The notes under the pieces were generated by a model. That model saw nothing but the letters and a program-made list of their open reading frames with translations. It did not search any database and was not told where the DNA came from. From assembly GCA_025927765.1 (NCBI GenBank), contig JAICKU010000043.1:1-33623 (forward strand): a DNA stretch of 33,623 nt, read 5' to 3'. The translations under genes and the position numbers were made by a program. The first letter of the stretch is position 1. The number at the start of each line of letters is the position of its first letter. Below are positions 1 to 9,227 of the stretch, one piece after another. The stretch comes from Burkholderiales bacterium. GTDB taxonomy: Bacteria > Pseudomonadota > Gammaproteobacteria > Burkholderiales > Casimicrobiaceae.

Positions 1-800
<800 letters not shown>

Positions 801-874
801 GCGCGGCGGGGCAGCAAGCGGCGCCACTCTGCGGCGCGGATCGCTATCGCAGCGAATTCCGCGGCGCCAAGGCG

Positions 875-979
875 ATGCCACGCCTGACCATGGACGAGAT
901 CGACGGCGCTACGCACGACGATACGCTGTCGCGCCCCGAATTCCGCAACGCGCTCGTCGCGTTCCTCGACAGGCATTGA
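875..979 (+). CDS. Possible 34-residue small protein or gene remnant
   Basis: A short frame begins with ATG at 875 and ends with TGA at 977-979, overlapping the TTG start of the next gene in a TTGA arrangement typical of translational coupling. The product is acidic (DEIDGATHDD) and ends in a hydrophobic/charged stretch ending AFLDRH. I do not recognise it. It could be a genuine small leader protein coupled to the DUF72 gene, a decayed remnant, or chance; the frame also stays open upstream inside thiC as a shadow, which weakens the case. Confidence 0.25.
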   Translation: MPRLTMDEIDGATHDDTLSRPEFRNALVAFLDRH

Positions 980-1986
980 ACGCCTCCCCCGTCCATCCGG
1001 GTGCAATCCGCGTCGGCATCTCCGGCTGGCGCTACCCGCCGTGGCGCGGCACGTTCTATCCGGACGACCTTCCGCAGCGGCGCGAGCTCGAATACGCGTC
1101 GCGCCACTTCTCGACGATCGAGATCAACGGGTCGTTCTATTCGCTGCAGCGTCCCGAGTTCTACGCGCGCTGGCGTGACGAGACTCCCGACGGGTTCCTC
1201 TTCAGCGTCAAGGCGCCGCGCTACATCACGCACATGCTGCGGCTTCGCGACTGCGACACGGCGCTCGCGAATTTCTTCGCGTCGGGGATCGCGAACCTCG
1301 GCGCGAAGCTCGGGCCGATCCTCTGGCAGCTGCCGCCGACGTTCCGCTTCGATCTCGCGCTGCTCGACGATTTCCTGTCGAAGCTCCCGCGCGACACCGA
1401 TGCGGCGTCGGCCTTCGCGCGCCGGCGCAGCGAGAAGGTGAAGGGTCGTGCGCGGCTCGTTTACGGCGAGTGCCGTCCGCTGCGCCATGCGCTCGAGATC
1501 CGCCACGAGACGTTCGTCGACGAGAGGTTCGTCGAGCTCCTGCGACGACACCGCGTGGCGCTCGTCGTCGCGGACACTGCCGGCCGCTGGCCGCTCGTCG
1601 AAGACCTCACCGCGGATTTCGTCTACGCCCGCCTGCACGGCGACGAAGTGCTGTACGTGAGCGGCTACGGCGACGTCGCGCTCGACGCGTGGGCCAAACG
1701 CTTCATCGCCTGGAGCGAAGGCGGCGCGCCCGAGGACGCACGCTGCATTTCGCGTACACCCGGCGAGCCGTGCGCAGGCCGCGACGTGTTCTGCTACTTC
1801 GACAACGACGCGAAGGTGATGGCGCCGCGCGACGCGCAGGCGATCACGCGGATGTTGCACGACGCCGGCGCAAACGTCCGCCTGCCGGACGCAATGAACG
1901 AGGACGCAGCGAATGAGGGGCTCGGGAATGCGGCTCGGACCCCGATCGCCGACCCTCATTCTGCAGGCGCGAGGCGCACCAGATAG
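976..1986 (+). CDS. DUF72 family protein (YecE-like)
   Basis: This 336-residue protein belongs to the DUF72 family, a TIM-barrel-like fold of unknown biochemical role. Family features seen are the N-terminal GISGWRYPPWRGTFYP, the INGSFYSL strand, the FSVKAPRYITH strand, and the C-terminal FCYFDNDAK segment. The start is a TTG at 976; it places the conserved GISGW block about 15 residues in, as expected, and no better ATG exists. The last 31 bases overlap the 3' end of the convergent NYN gene, so the C-terminal residues after about position 310 read as a low-conservation tail. Function is not assigned beyond the family. Confidence 0.85.
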   Translation: MNASPVHPGAIRVGISGWRYPPWRGTFYPDDLPQRRELEYASRHFSTIEINGSFYSLQRPEFYARWRDETPDGFLFSVKAPRYITHMLRLRDCDTALANFFASGIANLGAKLGPILWQLPPTFRFDLALLDDFLSKLPRDTDAASAFARRRSEKVKGRARLVYGECRPLRHALEIRHETFVDERFVELLRRHRVALVVADTAGRWPLVEDLTADFVYARLHGDEVLYVSGYGDVALDAWAKRFIAWSEGGAPEDARCISRTPGEPCAGRDVFCYFDNDAKVMAPRDAQAITRMLHDAGANVRLPDAMNEDAANEGLGNAARTPIADPHSAGARRTR

Positions 1987-2810
1987 CCGCCCGACTTGCC
2001 GTCGCGCTCGATCATCACGAGCCCGTGGCGCGCGGCGTCTTCGAGCAGCTCGTTGAACGAGCGAAAGCCGTAGAACGTCTCGTTGAAGCCCGGCTTGCGG
2101 CGGCGCAGCGCCTGCTTGACCATCGAGCCCCAGATCCGCTCCTCGTCGCCGCGCTCGGCGACGAGCGCCTCGATCGTGCCGACGACGAGGTCCATCGCCT
2201 CCTGCCGGCGTTCTTCGTCGCCCGAGCGCTTCGCGGCCGGCGCTTCCGCCGTTGCCTCGCTCGGCGCGTCGGAAGCGGGCGCTGCAGCGGCGGCGGCTTT
2301 CGTCGCCCGCTTCTTCGCCGGCGCCTTGCGCTTCTGGCGCACGAGGTCGTCGTAGTAGATGAACTCGTCGCAGTTGTTGATGAGCAGGTCCGACGACGAA
2401 TTCTTGACGCCGACGCCGATGACGATCTTTGCGTTCTCGCGCAATTTGGAGACGAGCGGCGAGAAGTCCGAATCGCCGCTGATGATCACGAACGCATCGA
2501 CGTGCGACTTCGTGTAGCAGAGGTCGAGCGCGTCGACGACCATGCGGATGTCGGCCGAGTTCTTGCCGGACTGGCGCACGTGCGGGATCTCGATCAGCTC
2601 GAACGACGCCTCGTGCATGGGCGCCTTGAACGCCTTGTAGCGCTCCCAGTCGCAGTACGCCTTCTTGACGACGATGTTGCCCTTGAGCAGCAGGCGCTCC
2701 AGGACCTTCTCGATGTCGAACTTCTCGTAGTTCGCGTCGCGCACGCCGAGCGCGACGTTCTCGAAATCGCAGAACAGCGCCATGCTGATGACTTCCGGGG
2801 TGTTCGCCAT
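1956..2810 (-). CDS. NYN-domain (LabA/DUF88-like) protein with C-terminal OST-HTH/LOTUS domain
   Basis: A 284-residue cytoplasmic protein. Residues 9-155 form a NYN/PIN-like domain with the expected acidic residues: Asp15 in CDFENVA, Asp87 in NSADIRM and the SGDSD motif at 111-115. This fold is a metal-dependent RNase in characterised members. Residues 158-200 are a low-complexity Lys/Ala/Glu linker, and about 203-280 match the OST-HTH/LOTUS winged-helix domain (IWGSMVKQALRRRKPGFNE, FGYRSFNELLE-like), which binds RNA. The ATG at 2810 is chosen because an AAAGGCGA ribosome-binding site precedes it and the conserved domain starts immediately. It is divergent from the yceH-type gene, with 51 bases between them, and ends inside the DUF72 gene. 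The likely role is RNA processing or binding; the target is unknown. Confidence 0.88.
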   Translation of the reverse strand: MANTPEVISMALFCDFENVALGVRDANYEKFDIEKVLERLLLKGNIVVKKAYCDWERYKAFKAPMHEASFELIEIPHVRQSGKNSADIRMVVDALDLCYTKSHVDAFVIISGDSDFSPLVSKLRENAKIVIGVGVKNSSSDLLINNCDEFIYYDDLVRQKRKAPAKKRATKAAAAAAPASDAPSEATAEAPAAKRSGDEERRQEAMDLVVGTIEALVAERGDEERIWGSMVKQALRRRKPGFNETFYGFRSFNELLEDAARHGLVMIERDGKSGGYLVRLAPAE

Positions 2811-2861
2811 TGCGTCGCCTTTCGTTTCGTCACGCGTATATACCAGAAGTACCATAGCCGG

Positions 2862-3515
2862 ATGACCGCGAACGATCTCTCCCCGGCCGAAGCCCGGGTG
2901 CTCGGCGTGCTCGTCGAGAAGCAGCGCAGCGTGCCCGACGCCTATCCGCTCACGCTGAACGCGCTCGTGTCGGGATGCAACCAGAAGACGAGCCGCGACC
3001 CGGTGATGTCGCTCACCGACGCCGAGGTGCAGGAGGCACTCGATGCGCTGAAGCACCGCTCGCTCGTGATCGAGACGAGCGGCGGGCGCGTGATGCGCTA
3101 CGCGCACAACGTCGAGCGCGCGCTCGCGATCCCGGCGCAATCGGCTGCGATCCTCGCCGCGCTGCTGCTGCGCGGGCCGCAAACGGTCGGCGAGCTGCGC
3201 ATCAACACCGACCGCATGCACCGCTTCGCGGACATCTCGGCGGTCGAAGGTTTCCTGCACGAACTCGCGGCCCGCCCGCAAGGCGCGCTCGTTGCCGAGC
3301 TGCCGCGGGCCGCCGGGACGCGCGAGGTGCGATGGATGCAGCTGCTCTCCGGGCCCGCGCCGCGGACAGCGGCGGTCACCGTGCCGCTCGCAAACGAAGC
3401 CGACGAGGCGTCGGTCGCGGCGAGCGTCGCCACGCTGCAGCAGGAGGTGGCGGCGTTGCGCGACGAGCTCGCCGCGCTGCGAAGCGAAGTGCAGGCATGG
3501 CGACGAGAGCGGTGA
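2862..3515 (+). CDS. YceH family protein (DUF480)
   Basis: A 217-residue protein matching the DUF480/YceH family in length (E. coli YceH is about 215 residues). The conserved N-terminal block [21 protein letters not shown] and [10 protein letters not shown] are family signatures. The family consists of two winged-helix-like domains; no enzymatic role is established. The final 30 residues are a heptad-patterned coiled coil ([19 protein letters not shown]) that may mediate self-association. The ATG at 2862 places the LSPAE block at residue 6. Transcription must start in the 51-base divergent gap shared with the NYN gene; a TATATA stretch is present there at about 2837-2842 but I cannot assign it to one direction. 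Confidence 0.9.
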   Translation: MTANDLSPAEARVLGVLVEKQRSVPDAYPLTLNALVSGCNQKTSRDPVMSLTDAEVQEALDALKHRSLVIETSGGRVMRYAHNVERALAIPAQSAAILAALLLRGPQTVGELRINTDRMHRFADISAVEGFLHELAARPQGALVAELPRAAGTREVRWMQLLSGPAPRTAAVTVPLANEADEASVAASVATLQQEVAALRDELAALRSEVQAWRRER

Positions 3516-3582
3516 TGCCAGGCGGGCGGGCCGTTTCGCCTGTGCGACAATCGCGCGCTTTCCCGCTCGCGTCACCGCCTCT

Positions 3583-4413
3583 TTGGATCACCCCTCCGCC
3601 CTCGTCGCCCTGATCCTGGGCATCGTCGAGGGCCTGACGGAGTTCCTTCCCATTTCGTCGACCGGCCACCTGATCGTCGCCGGATCGCTGCTCGGCTATA
3701 CCGGCGAGCGCGCGAAGGTGTTCGAGATCGTGATCCAGGCCGGGGCGATCCTCGCGGTGTGCTGGGAATTTCGCGCGCGGCTCGTGCACGCGGTCGCCGG
3801 CCTCGGCAGCGATCCCCGCGCACGCCGCTTCGTGCTGAACCTGATCGTCGCGTTCATTCCGGCCGCGGTGCTCGGGCTGCTGTTCGCGAAGATCATCAAG
3901 CGCTACCTGTTCGCGCCGCTGCCGGTGGCGCTCGCGTTCATCGTCGGCGCGTTCGTGATCCTGTGGGTCGAGCATCGCCGCAAGGCGAAGCCGTCGACGG
4001 TACGCATCGACGACGTGGACGAGATGCGCTGGACCGATGCGCTGAAGGTCGGCATCGCACAGGCGTTCGCGCTGATCCCCGGCACGTCGCGCTCGGGCGC
4101 GACGATCATCGGCGGCATGCTGTTCGGCCTGTCGCGTCCCGCGGCCACGCAGTTCTCGTTCTTCCTGGCGATTCCCACGCTGCTCGCCGCCTGCGCGTAC
4201 GACTTCCTGAAGAACCGGGCGCTGTTCTCGGCCTCCGACCTCGAAGGCCTCGCGATCGGCTTCGTCGCGGCCTTCGTTGCGGCCTTCTTCTGCGTGCGCT
4301 GGCTGCTGCGCTACGTCAGTCGCCACGATTTCATTCCGTTCGCGTGGTACCGGATCGCGTTCGGCATCCTGATCCTCGCAACGGCGTGGGCCGGCCTCGT
4401 CGATTGGAGTTGA
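3583..4413 (+). CDS. uppP: Undecaprenyl-diphosphatase UppP (BacA)
   Basis: A 276-residue integral inner-membrane protein that dephosphorylates undecaprenyl pyrophosphate to recycle the lipid carrier for peptidoglycan and O-antigen synthesis; overproduction in other bacteria gives bacitracin resistance. Both catalytic signatures are present: [14 protein letters not shown] at about residues 16-29 and PGTSRSGAT near the middle. Several hydrophobic segments follow, ending in [13 protein letters not shown]. Length matches the family (E. coli 273). No ATG is available at the right place; the TTG at 3583 gives the typical short N-terminus before ALILGIVEG. The EamA gene follows after 7 bases, suggesting co-transcription. 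Confidence 0.95.
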   Translation: MDHPSALVALILGIVEGLTEFLPISSTGHLIVAGSLLGYTGERAKVFEIVIQAGAILAVCWEFRARLVHAVAGLGSDPRARRFVLNLIVAFIPAAVLGLLFAKIIKRYLFAPLPVALAFIVGAFVILWVEHRRKAKPSTVRIDDVDEMRWTDALKVGIAQAFALIPGTSRSGATIIGGMLFGLSRPAATQFSFFLAIPTLLAACAYDFLKNRALFSASDLEGLAIGFVAAFVAAFFCVRWLLRYVSRHDFIPFAWYRIAFGILILATAWAGLVDWS

Positions 4414-4420
4414 GCCCCGG

Positions 4421-5356
4421 ATGGGCATTCTCCTCGCCGTGCTCGGCGTGCTCGGCTTTTCGTTCAAGGCGATCCTGATCAAGCTCGCGTATCGGATCGC
4501 CCCACCCGATGCGATCACGCTACTTGCGCTGCGCATGCTGTACGCCGCACCCTTCTTCATGGTGATGGCGTGGTGGAGCGGGCGTGTGCCGGCGGCGTCG
4601 AAGATGACGCGCGACGATTTCTGGCGCATCGTCGCGCTGGGCTTCGTCGGCTATTACGTGTCGAGCCTGCTCGATTTCATCGGCCTCGAGTACGTGACCG
4701 CGTCGCTCGAGCGCCTCGTGCTGTTCCTCTACCCGACGATCGTGGTCATGCTGTCCGCGCTCTTCCTGCGCCAGCCGATCACGCGCCGCGCCGTCGGCGC
4801 CCTCGTGCTGTCGTACGCCGGCATCGCGCTCGCCGTGTGGCACGACGTGCACGTCACCGGCGAGCCTGGCGCGATCATGCTCGGCAGCCTGCTCGTGTTC
4901 ACCAGCGCGGTCCTCTACGCCATCTACCTCGTCGGTGCCGGCGGCGTCATCCGGCGCCTGGGGTCGTCGCGCTTCATCGCGTCGGCGATGCTCACCTCCA
5001 CGGTGTTCATCGTGCTGCACTTCGTGCTGACGCGTCCCGTCGCAACGCTCGCGGCACCGCCGATGTCCGTGCACCTGCTCGCCCTCGCCATGGCATTCTT
5101 CTGCACGGTGCTGCCGACGTGGATGATCGCCGAGTCGATCCGCCTGATCGGCGCGAGCACGGCGTCGCTCGTCGGCTCGCTCGGACCCATCTTCACCATC
5201 GGCCTCGGCGCGCTGATGCTCGGCGAAGCGATCAACGGGCTGCAACTCGTCGGCGCGGCACTCGTGCTCGCCGGCGTGATGATCGTCTCGCGCAGGCCCC
5301 CGGCGCAAAGCCCGCCGCCCGCGCCGCGGAACGTCGTCAAACGCCGCGCAGTCTGA
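4421..5356 (+). CDS. EamA/DMT superfamily transporter
   Basis: A 311-residue membrane protein with about ten hydrophobic segments in two repeated halves, as in the drug/metabolite transporter superfamily. Family-like features are the GFSFKAILIKLAY segment in helix 1, LLALRMLYAAPFF, the LFLYPTIVVMLSALFL helix at the end of the first half, and SLVGSLGPIFTIGLGALMLGE in the second EamA domain. Members export amino acids, drugs or metabolites; the substrate cannot be read from the sequence. The start ATG lies 7 bases after the uppP stop, so the two are probably one transcription unit. The C-terminal 20 residues are Pro/Arg-rich and cytoplasmic. Confidence 0.85.
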   Translation: MGILLAVLGVLGFSFKAILIKLAYRIAPPDAITLLALRMLYAAPFFMVMAWWSGRVPAASKMTRDDFWRIVALGFVGYYVSSLLDFIGLEYVTASLERLVLFLYPTIVVMLSALFLRQPITRRAVGALVLSYAGIALAVWHDVHVTGEPGAIMLGSLLVFTSAVLYAIYLVGAGGVIRRLGSSRFIASAMLTSTVFIVLHFVLTRPVATLAAPPMSVHLLALAMAFFCTVLPTWMIAESIRLIGASTASLVGSLGPIFTIGLGALMLGEAINGLQLVGAALVLAGVMIVSRRPPAQSPPPAPRNVVKRRAV

Positions 5357-5387
5357 CTTTCGGCAGCACCATCAACCAAGGAACGCC

Positions 5388-6869
5388 ATGGATACCCAGG
5401 AACGCGAACGCCTCGACCTCGTCGACCCCTCGCTTCTGCGCGAGAAGTGCTTCATCGACGGCCAATGGGTCGGCGCCGATGACAACGCCACGATGCCCGT
5501 CGTCGATCCCGCCACCGGCGGCCTCGTCGCATCGGTGCCGCTTTGCGGCGGCGCCGAAACGAAGCGTGCGATCGACGCCGCGCAGCGCGCGTTCCCGGCA
5601 TGGCGCGCCAAGACGGCGAAGGAGCGCGCGGCGATCCTGCGCAAGTGGATGGCGCTGCAGCTCGAGCACGCCGACGATCTCGCGCGCATCCTGACCGCCG
5701 AGCAGGGCAAGCCACTGGCGGAAGCGAAGGGCGAGATCACGATCGGCGCCGCCTACGTCGAGTGGTTCGCCGAGGAAGCGAAGCGCGTTTACGGCGACGT
5801 GATCCCGACGATCGCCAACGACCGGCGACTCGTCGTCGTCAAGGAACCGGTCGGCGTGTGCGCCGCGATCACGCCGTGGAATTTCCCGTCGTCGATGATC
5901 ACGCGCAAGGTGTCGCCGGCGCTCGCCGCCGGCTGCACGGTGGTCATCAAGCCCGCGGAAGCCACCCCGCTGTCGGCATTCGCGCTCGCCGTGCTCGCCG
6001 AGCGCGCCGGCTTCCCGGCCGGCGTGCTGAACGTGATCACGGGCGACGCGCCCGCGATCGGCGGCGAGATGTGCGCGAACCCGGTCGTGCGCAAGCTCTC
6101 GTTCACGGGATCGACCGAAGTCGGGCGGCTGCTGATGAAGCAGGTCGCGCCGACGATCAAGAAGATCTCGCTCGAGCTCGGCGGCAACGCGCCGTTCATC
6201 GTGTTCGACGATGCCGACCTCGACGCCGCCGCGGAAGGCGCGATGGTGTCGAAATACCGCAACTCGGGGCAGACCTGCGTGTGCGCGAATCGCTTTTTCG
6301 TGCAGGAGGGCGTGTACGACGCGTTCGCCGCCAAGCTCGCCGAGAAGGTGAAGGCGCTGAAGGTGGGCCGCGGCACCGAGTCGGGGGTCACACAGGGCCC
6401 GCTGATCAACGCCGAGGCGCTCGCCAAGGTCGAGCAGCATCTCGCGGATGCGACGCGGCGCGGCGCGAAGGTCGCGATCGGCGGCAAGCGCCATGCATTG
6501 GGCGGCACGTTCTACGAGCCGACGGTGCTGACCGGCGTCACACCACAGATGCAGATCTTTCGCGAGGAGACGTTCGGACCCGTCGCGCCGCTGATTCCGT
6601 TCCGCGACGACACCGAAGTGATCGAGCTCGCCAATCGCAGCGAGTTCGGGCTCGCATCGTACTTCTACAGCCGCGACATCGGTCGCGTGTGGCGCGTGGC
6701 CGAGGCGCTCGAATACGGCATGGTCGGCGTGAACACCGGGCTCATCACGACCGAAGTCGCGCCGTTCGGCGGCGTCAAGGAGTCGGGCCTCGGCCGCGAA
6801 GGCTCGAAGTACGGCATCGACGAGTATGTCGAGGTGAAGTACATCTGCTTCGGCGGCCTCGACCGATAA
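5388..6869 (+). CDS. gabD: Succinate-semialdehyde dehydrogenase (NAD(P)+)
   Basis: A 493-residue aldehyde dehydrogenase closest in motif to GabD, which oxidises succinate semialdehyde to succinate in GABA and 4-hydroxybutyrate catabolism. Catalytic residues are all present: Asn165 in TPWNFP, Glu263 in LELGGNAPF and the nucleophile Cys297 in NSGQTCVCANR, a string characteristic of the GabD branch. FTGSTEVG at 239-246 is the coenzyme-binding turn. An AAGGAA ribosome-binding site sits just before the ATG at 5388. It ends 71 bases before the end of the convergent PaaK-like gene, and the gap is filled by a long inverted repeat. Other short semialdehydes remain possible substrates. Confidence 0.9.
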   Translation: MDTQERERLDLVDPSLLREKCFIDGQWVGADDNATMPVVDPATGGLVASVPLCGGAETKRAIDAAQRAFPAWRAKTAKERAAILRKWMALQLEHADDLARILTAEQGKPLAEAKGEITIGAAYVEWFAEEAKRVYGDVIPTIANDRRLVVVKEPVGVCAAITPWNFPSSMITRKVSPALAAGCTVVIKPAEATPLSAFALAVLAERAGFPAGVLNVITGDAPAIGGEMCANPVVRKLSFTGSTEVGRLLMKQVAPTIKKISLELGGNAPFIVFDDADLDAAAEGAMVSKYRNSGQTCVCANRFFVQEGVYDAFAAKLAEKVKALKVGRGTESGVTQGPLINAEALAKVEQHLADATRRGAKVAIGGKRHALGGTFYEPTVLTGVTPQMQIFREETFGPVAPLIPFRDDTEVIELANRSEFGLASYFYSRDIGRVWRVAEALEYGMVGVNTGLITTEVAPFGGVKESGLGREGSKYGIDEYVEVKYICFGGLDR

Positions 6870-6872
6870 ATC

Positions 6873-6941
6873 GGAAAATGCGGGTCAGAGATGCATTTCC
6901 CGCTTCGCACTTTCGAAATGCATCTCTGACCCGCATTTTCC
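6873..6941. repeat. 26-bp perfect inverted repeat with GGGTCAGA core between convergent genes
   Basis: Positions 6873-6898 and 6916-6941 are exact reverse complements (26 bp arms) around a 17-base loop. Each arm contains GCGGGTCAGAGATGC. The element fills the whole gap between the stop of the dehydrogenase gene and the stop of the PaaK-like gene, touching the latter's stop codon. It can fold into a strong hairpin on either strand and may act as a bidirectional terminator. The GGGTCAGA core also occurs at 9084-9225 and 27609-27671, so it looks like one member of a REP/MITE-like family. Confidence 0.85.
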
Positions 6942-8176
6942 TATTCGAGCTTGCGCAGGTCGTCGATCACCTTGCCATCCTTCGGCAATTCGTCGACGGC
7001 CCGGAAGCTGACCTCGCCGCGCAGCTTCGTCACGTCGCGGATCGACGCGACGATCGCGTCCGCGAGCTCGCGATCCATCCCGCTCGCCTCGACGTGCAGG
7101 ATCAAGCGGTCGCTGCCGTCTGGATTGTCGACGACGAGGCGCGCGCGCTTCACTTCCGGATGGCGCTTGACGATCGTGTCCACCTGCGCCGGATGCACGA
7201 ACATGCCCTTGACCTTCGTCGCCTGATCGGCGCGGCCGAGCCAGCCCTTGATGCGCCGGTTCGTGCGACCGCACGCCGACGCGCCGGGCAATAGCGCCGA
7301 CAGGTCGCCGGTGCCGAAGCGAATCAGCGGGTACGTGGCGTTCGCGATCGGCGTCACCACGACTTCGCCCACCTCGCCCACGGCGACCGGCTCGCCGGTG
7401 CCCGGGCGCACGATCTCGACGAACACGCCCTCGTCGACGACGAGGCCGTCGCCCGCGGACGTTTCGTACGCGATCGATCCCACGTCGGCGGTCGCGTACA
7501 CCTGAAAGCCGTGAATCCCGCGCGCAGCGAACGCATCGCGGAGCGACGGCGGGAACGGCTCGGCCGACACCAACGCCCTGCGCAGGCTGTCGAGCTTCAC
7601 GTGCGACTCGTCGGCGCGCTCGAGCAGGATGCGCAGGAACGACGGCGTACCGACGTAACCATCGGGACGCAGATCCGCCATCGCCGCGAGCTGCTGCTCG
7701 GTGTTGCCGACACCGCCCGGGAACACGACGCAGCCCACCGCGTAGCCGCCGGTCGCGAGCATCGAGCCGGCCGGCGTCAGGTGATAGGCGAACGCGTTGT
7801 GCACGCGGTCGCCGTTGCGAAACCCCGCCGCGTAGAGCGCCCGCGCGAGTCGCCAATAATCGGGGGCGTCGCCTTCGGGTTCGTAGATGCCGCCGGGCGA
7901 CGCGAAGATCTGCCGCAGCGGCGCCCCGCGCGCGACGAGCTCGCCGAACGGCGGTGCGGCCTTCTGCATCGCGGCAAGCTCGGATTTGCGCAGCACCGGC
8001 AAGTGCGCGAGCTGGTCGGGACCCGTGACTTCACGCGGATCCACGTCGGCGAGCAGGCGCGCGATCGCGGGTGCGTGCAACTTCGCGTACGCGATCTGGC
8101 GCTGCAGCTGCGCGAACTGCTCGCGCGTGCGCTGCTCGGGATCGCGCGTTTCGAGCGCGTCGTAATGCTCGGACAT
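6941..8176 (-). CDS. PaaK-like phenylacetate-CoA ligase family protein with atypical P-loop
   Basis: A 411-residue member of the PaaK branch of AMP-forming acyl-CoA ligases. The overall fold is recognisable from RNGDRVHNAFAYHLTPAG, the GTPSFL strand, the RFGTGDLSALLPG core motif and the C-terminal KGMFVHPAQVD and LPKDGKVIDDL segments. The usual Thr/Ser/Gly-rich ATP loop (SSGTTGKPT in PaaK) is replaced at residues 92-100 by ASPGGIYEP, with no Thr or Lys, and the YGxTE block reads YATADVG. It is the last gene of the seven-gene minus-strand cluster; its ATG at 8176 is 5 bases after the LivF stop. It may be a ligase with an unusual ATP site or a CoA-thioester-binding protein. Substrate is unknown, probably an aryl or branched organic acid. 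Confidence 0.82.
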   Translation of the reverse strand: MSEHYDALETRDPEQRTREQFAQLQRQIAYAKLHAPAIARLLADVDPREVTGPDQLAHLPVLRKSELAAMQKAAPPFGELVARGAPLRQIFASPGGIYEPEGDAPDYWRLARALYAAGFRNGDRVHNAFAYHLTPAGSMLATGGYAVGCVVFPGGVGNTEQQLAAMADLRPDGYVGTPSFLRILLERADESHVKLDSLRRALVSAEPFPPSLRDAFAARGIHGFQVYATADVGSIAYETSAGDGLVVDEGVFVEIVRPGTGEPVAVGEVGEVVVTPIANATYPLIRFGTGDLSALLPGASACGRTNRRIKGWLGRADQATKVKGMFVHPAQVDTIVKRHPEVKRARLVVDNPDGSDRLILHVEASGMDRELADAIVASIRDVTKLRGEVSFRAVDELPKDGKVIDDLRKLE

Positions 8177-8181
8177 CGGCT

Positions 8182-9033
8182 TTACGCGAGCCAGCGCTTG
8201 CGCCGGCGATAGTGCTTCACCTCGCGAAAGCTCCTGCGTCCCGCCGTCGACAATCCGAGGTAGAACTCCTTCACGTCCTCGTTGCTCGCGAGATCGTGCG
8301 CTTCGCCGTCCATCACCACCCGCCCGTTCTCGAGGATGTAGCCGTAGTTCGCGTGGCGCAGCGCGACCATCGTGTTCTGCTCGGCGAGCAGGAACGACAC
8401 GCGTTCGTTGCGATTCAACTCGCCGACGATGTCGAAGATCTCCTCGACGAGTTGCGGCGCGAGCCCCATCGACGGCTCGTCGAGCAGGATCATCGACGGG
8501 CGGGCCATCAGCGCGCGGCCGATCGCCGTCATCTGCTGCTCGCCGCCCGACGTGTAGCCCGACTGGCTCGACCGCCGCTCTCTGAGACGCGGAAAGTAGT
8601 GATAGACCTTGTCGAGTGCCGCCGAAATCTCGCCGCGTCCGTCGCGCCGGGTGAACGCGCCGGTCAGCAGGTTCTCCTCGACGGTCAGGTGCGCAAAGCA
8701 GTGGCGGCCCTCCATCACCTGGCACACGCCGCGGCGCACGAGGTCGTTCGGCGTCAGGCGATCGACGCGCTCGCCGCGAAATTCGATCGCGCCTTTCGTG
8801 ACCTCGCCACGCTCGGCCTTGAGCAGGTTGGAGATGGCCTTCAGCGTCGTCGTCTTGCCGGCGCCGTTCGCGCCGAGCAATGCGACGATGCCACCCTCGG
8901 GCACGTCGAGCGACACGCCCTTCAGCACCAGGATGACGTGGTTGTAGATGACCTCGATGCCGTTGACCATCAGCATTGGGGAGGATGACGGCGACAAGTC
9001 GCCGTCACGTGCGAGTGCAGCAGTCGTCGTCAT
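8182..9033 (-). CDS. LivF-type branched-chain/organic-acid ABC transporter ATPase
   Basis: A 283-residue cytoplasmic ATPase subunit. Walker A is GANGAGKT (about residues 53-60), the ABC signature is TSGGEQQM, and Walker B is MILLDEP. The MGLAPQLVEEIF run after Walker B is typical of LivF. The last 25 residues are a basic extension (VKHYRRRKRWLA) beyond the normal LivF end. An alternative start is the ATG encoding residue 20, just before LMVNGIEV; neither start has a clear ribosome-binding site. The gene is separated from the upstream binding-protein gene by 194 bases of repeats, unlike the tight spacing elsewhere in the cluster. It works with LivG, LivH and LivM encoded upstream. Confidence 0.9.
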   Translation of the reverse strand: MTTTAALARDGDLSPSSSPMLMVNGIEVIYNHVILVLKGVSLDVPEGGIVALLGANGAGKTTTLKAISNLLKAERGEVTKGAIEFRGERVDRLTPNDLVRRGVCQVMEGRHCFAHLTVEENLLTGAFTRRDGRGEISAALDKVYHYFPRLRERRSSQSGYTSGGEQQMTAIGRALMARPSMILLDEPSMGLAPQLVEEIFDIVGELNRNERVSFLLAEQNTMVALRHANYGYILENGRVVMDGEAHDLASNEDVKEFYLGLSTAGRRSFREVKHYRRRKRWLA

Positions 9034-9083
9034 GCCGATGCCGGGGCGGAATGCGGAGCGCGATTCGATGCATGCGTCGCGCA

Positions 9084-9225
9084 GAAATCGGGGTCAGACC
9101 CGCAATTCCGGGCAGCGCGGCGACAGGCACGGAGCGGCGCGAAATTGGGGTCAGCCACCGAATTCCGATCGACATCGGGGCCAGACACCGATTCGTGGCG
9201 CAATTCGGTATCTGACCCCGATTTC
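9084..9225. repeat. Composite repeat of four GGGTCAGA-type units flanked by 15-bp inverted ends
   Basis: Positions 9084-9098 and 9211-9225 are exact reverse complements (GAAATCGGGGTCAGA). Between them lie two more diverged direct copies at about 9142-9165 (GGGGTCAGCCACCG) and 9174-9195 (CGGGGCCAGACACCG). All four are paired with AATTC/ATTC-like flanks. The element lies inside the transporter cluster, between the binding-protein gene and LivF, and begins 3 bases after the binding-protein stop codon. Its organisation suggests tandem accumulation of a short mobile palindrome. It could also form a folded RNA that attenuates expression of the downstream LivF and ligase genes. Confidence 0.8.
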
Positions 9226-9227
9226 GC

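Noticed and set aside
844..1959. Long minus-strand frame opposite the DUF72 gene
   Set aside because: Arg/Val/Glu-rich product with no domain; it is the antisense shadow of a high-GC coding region.
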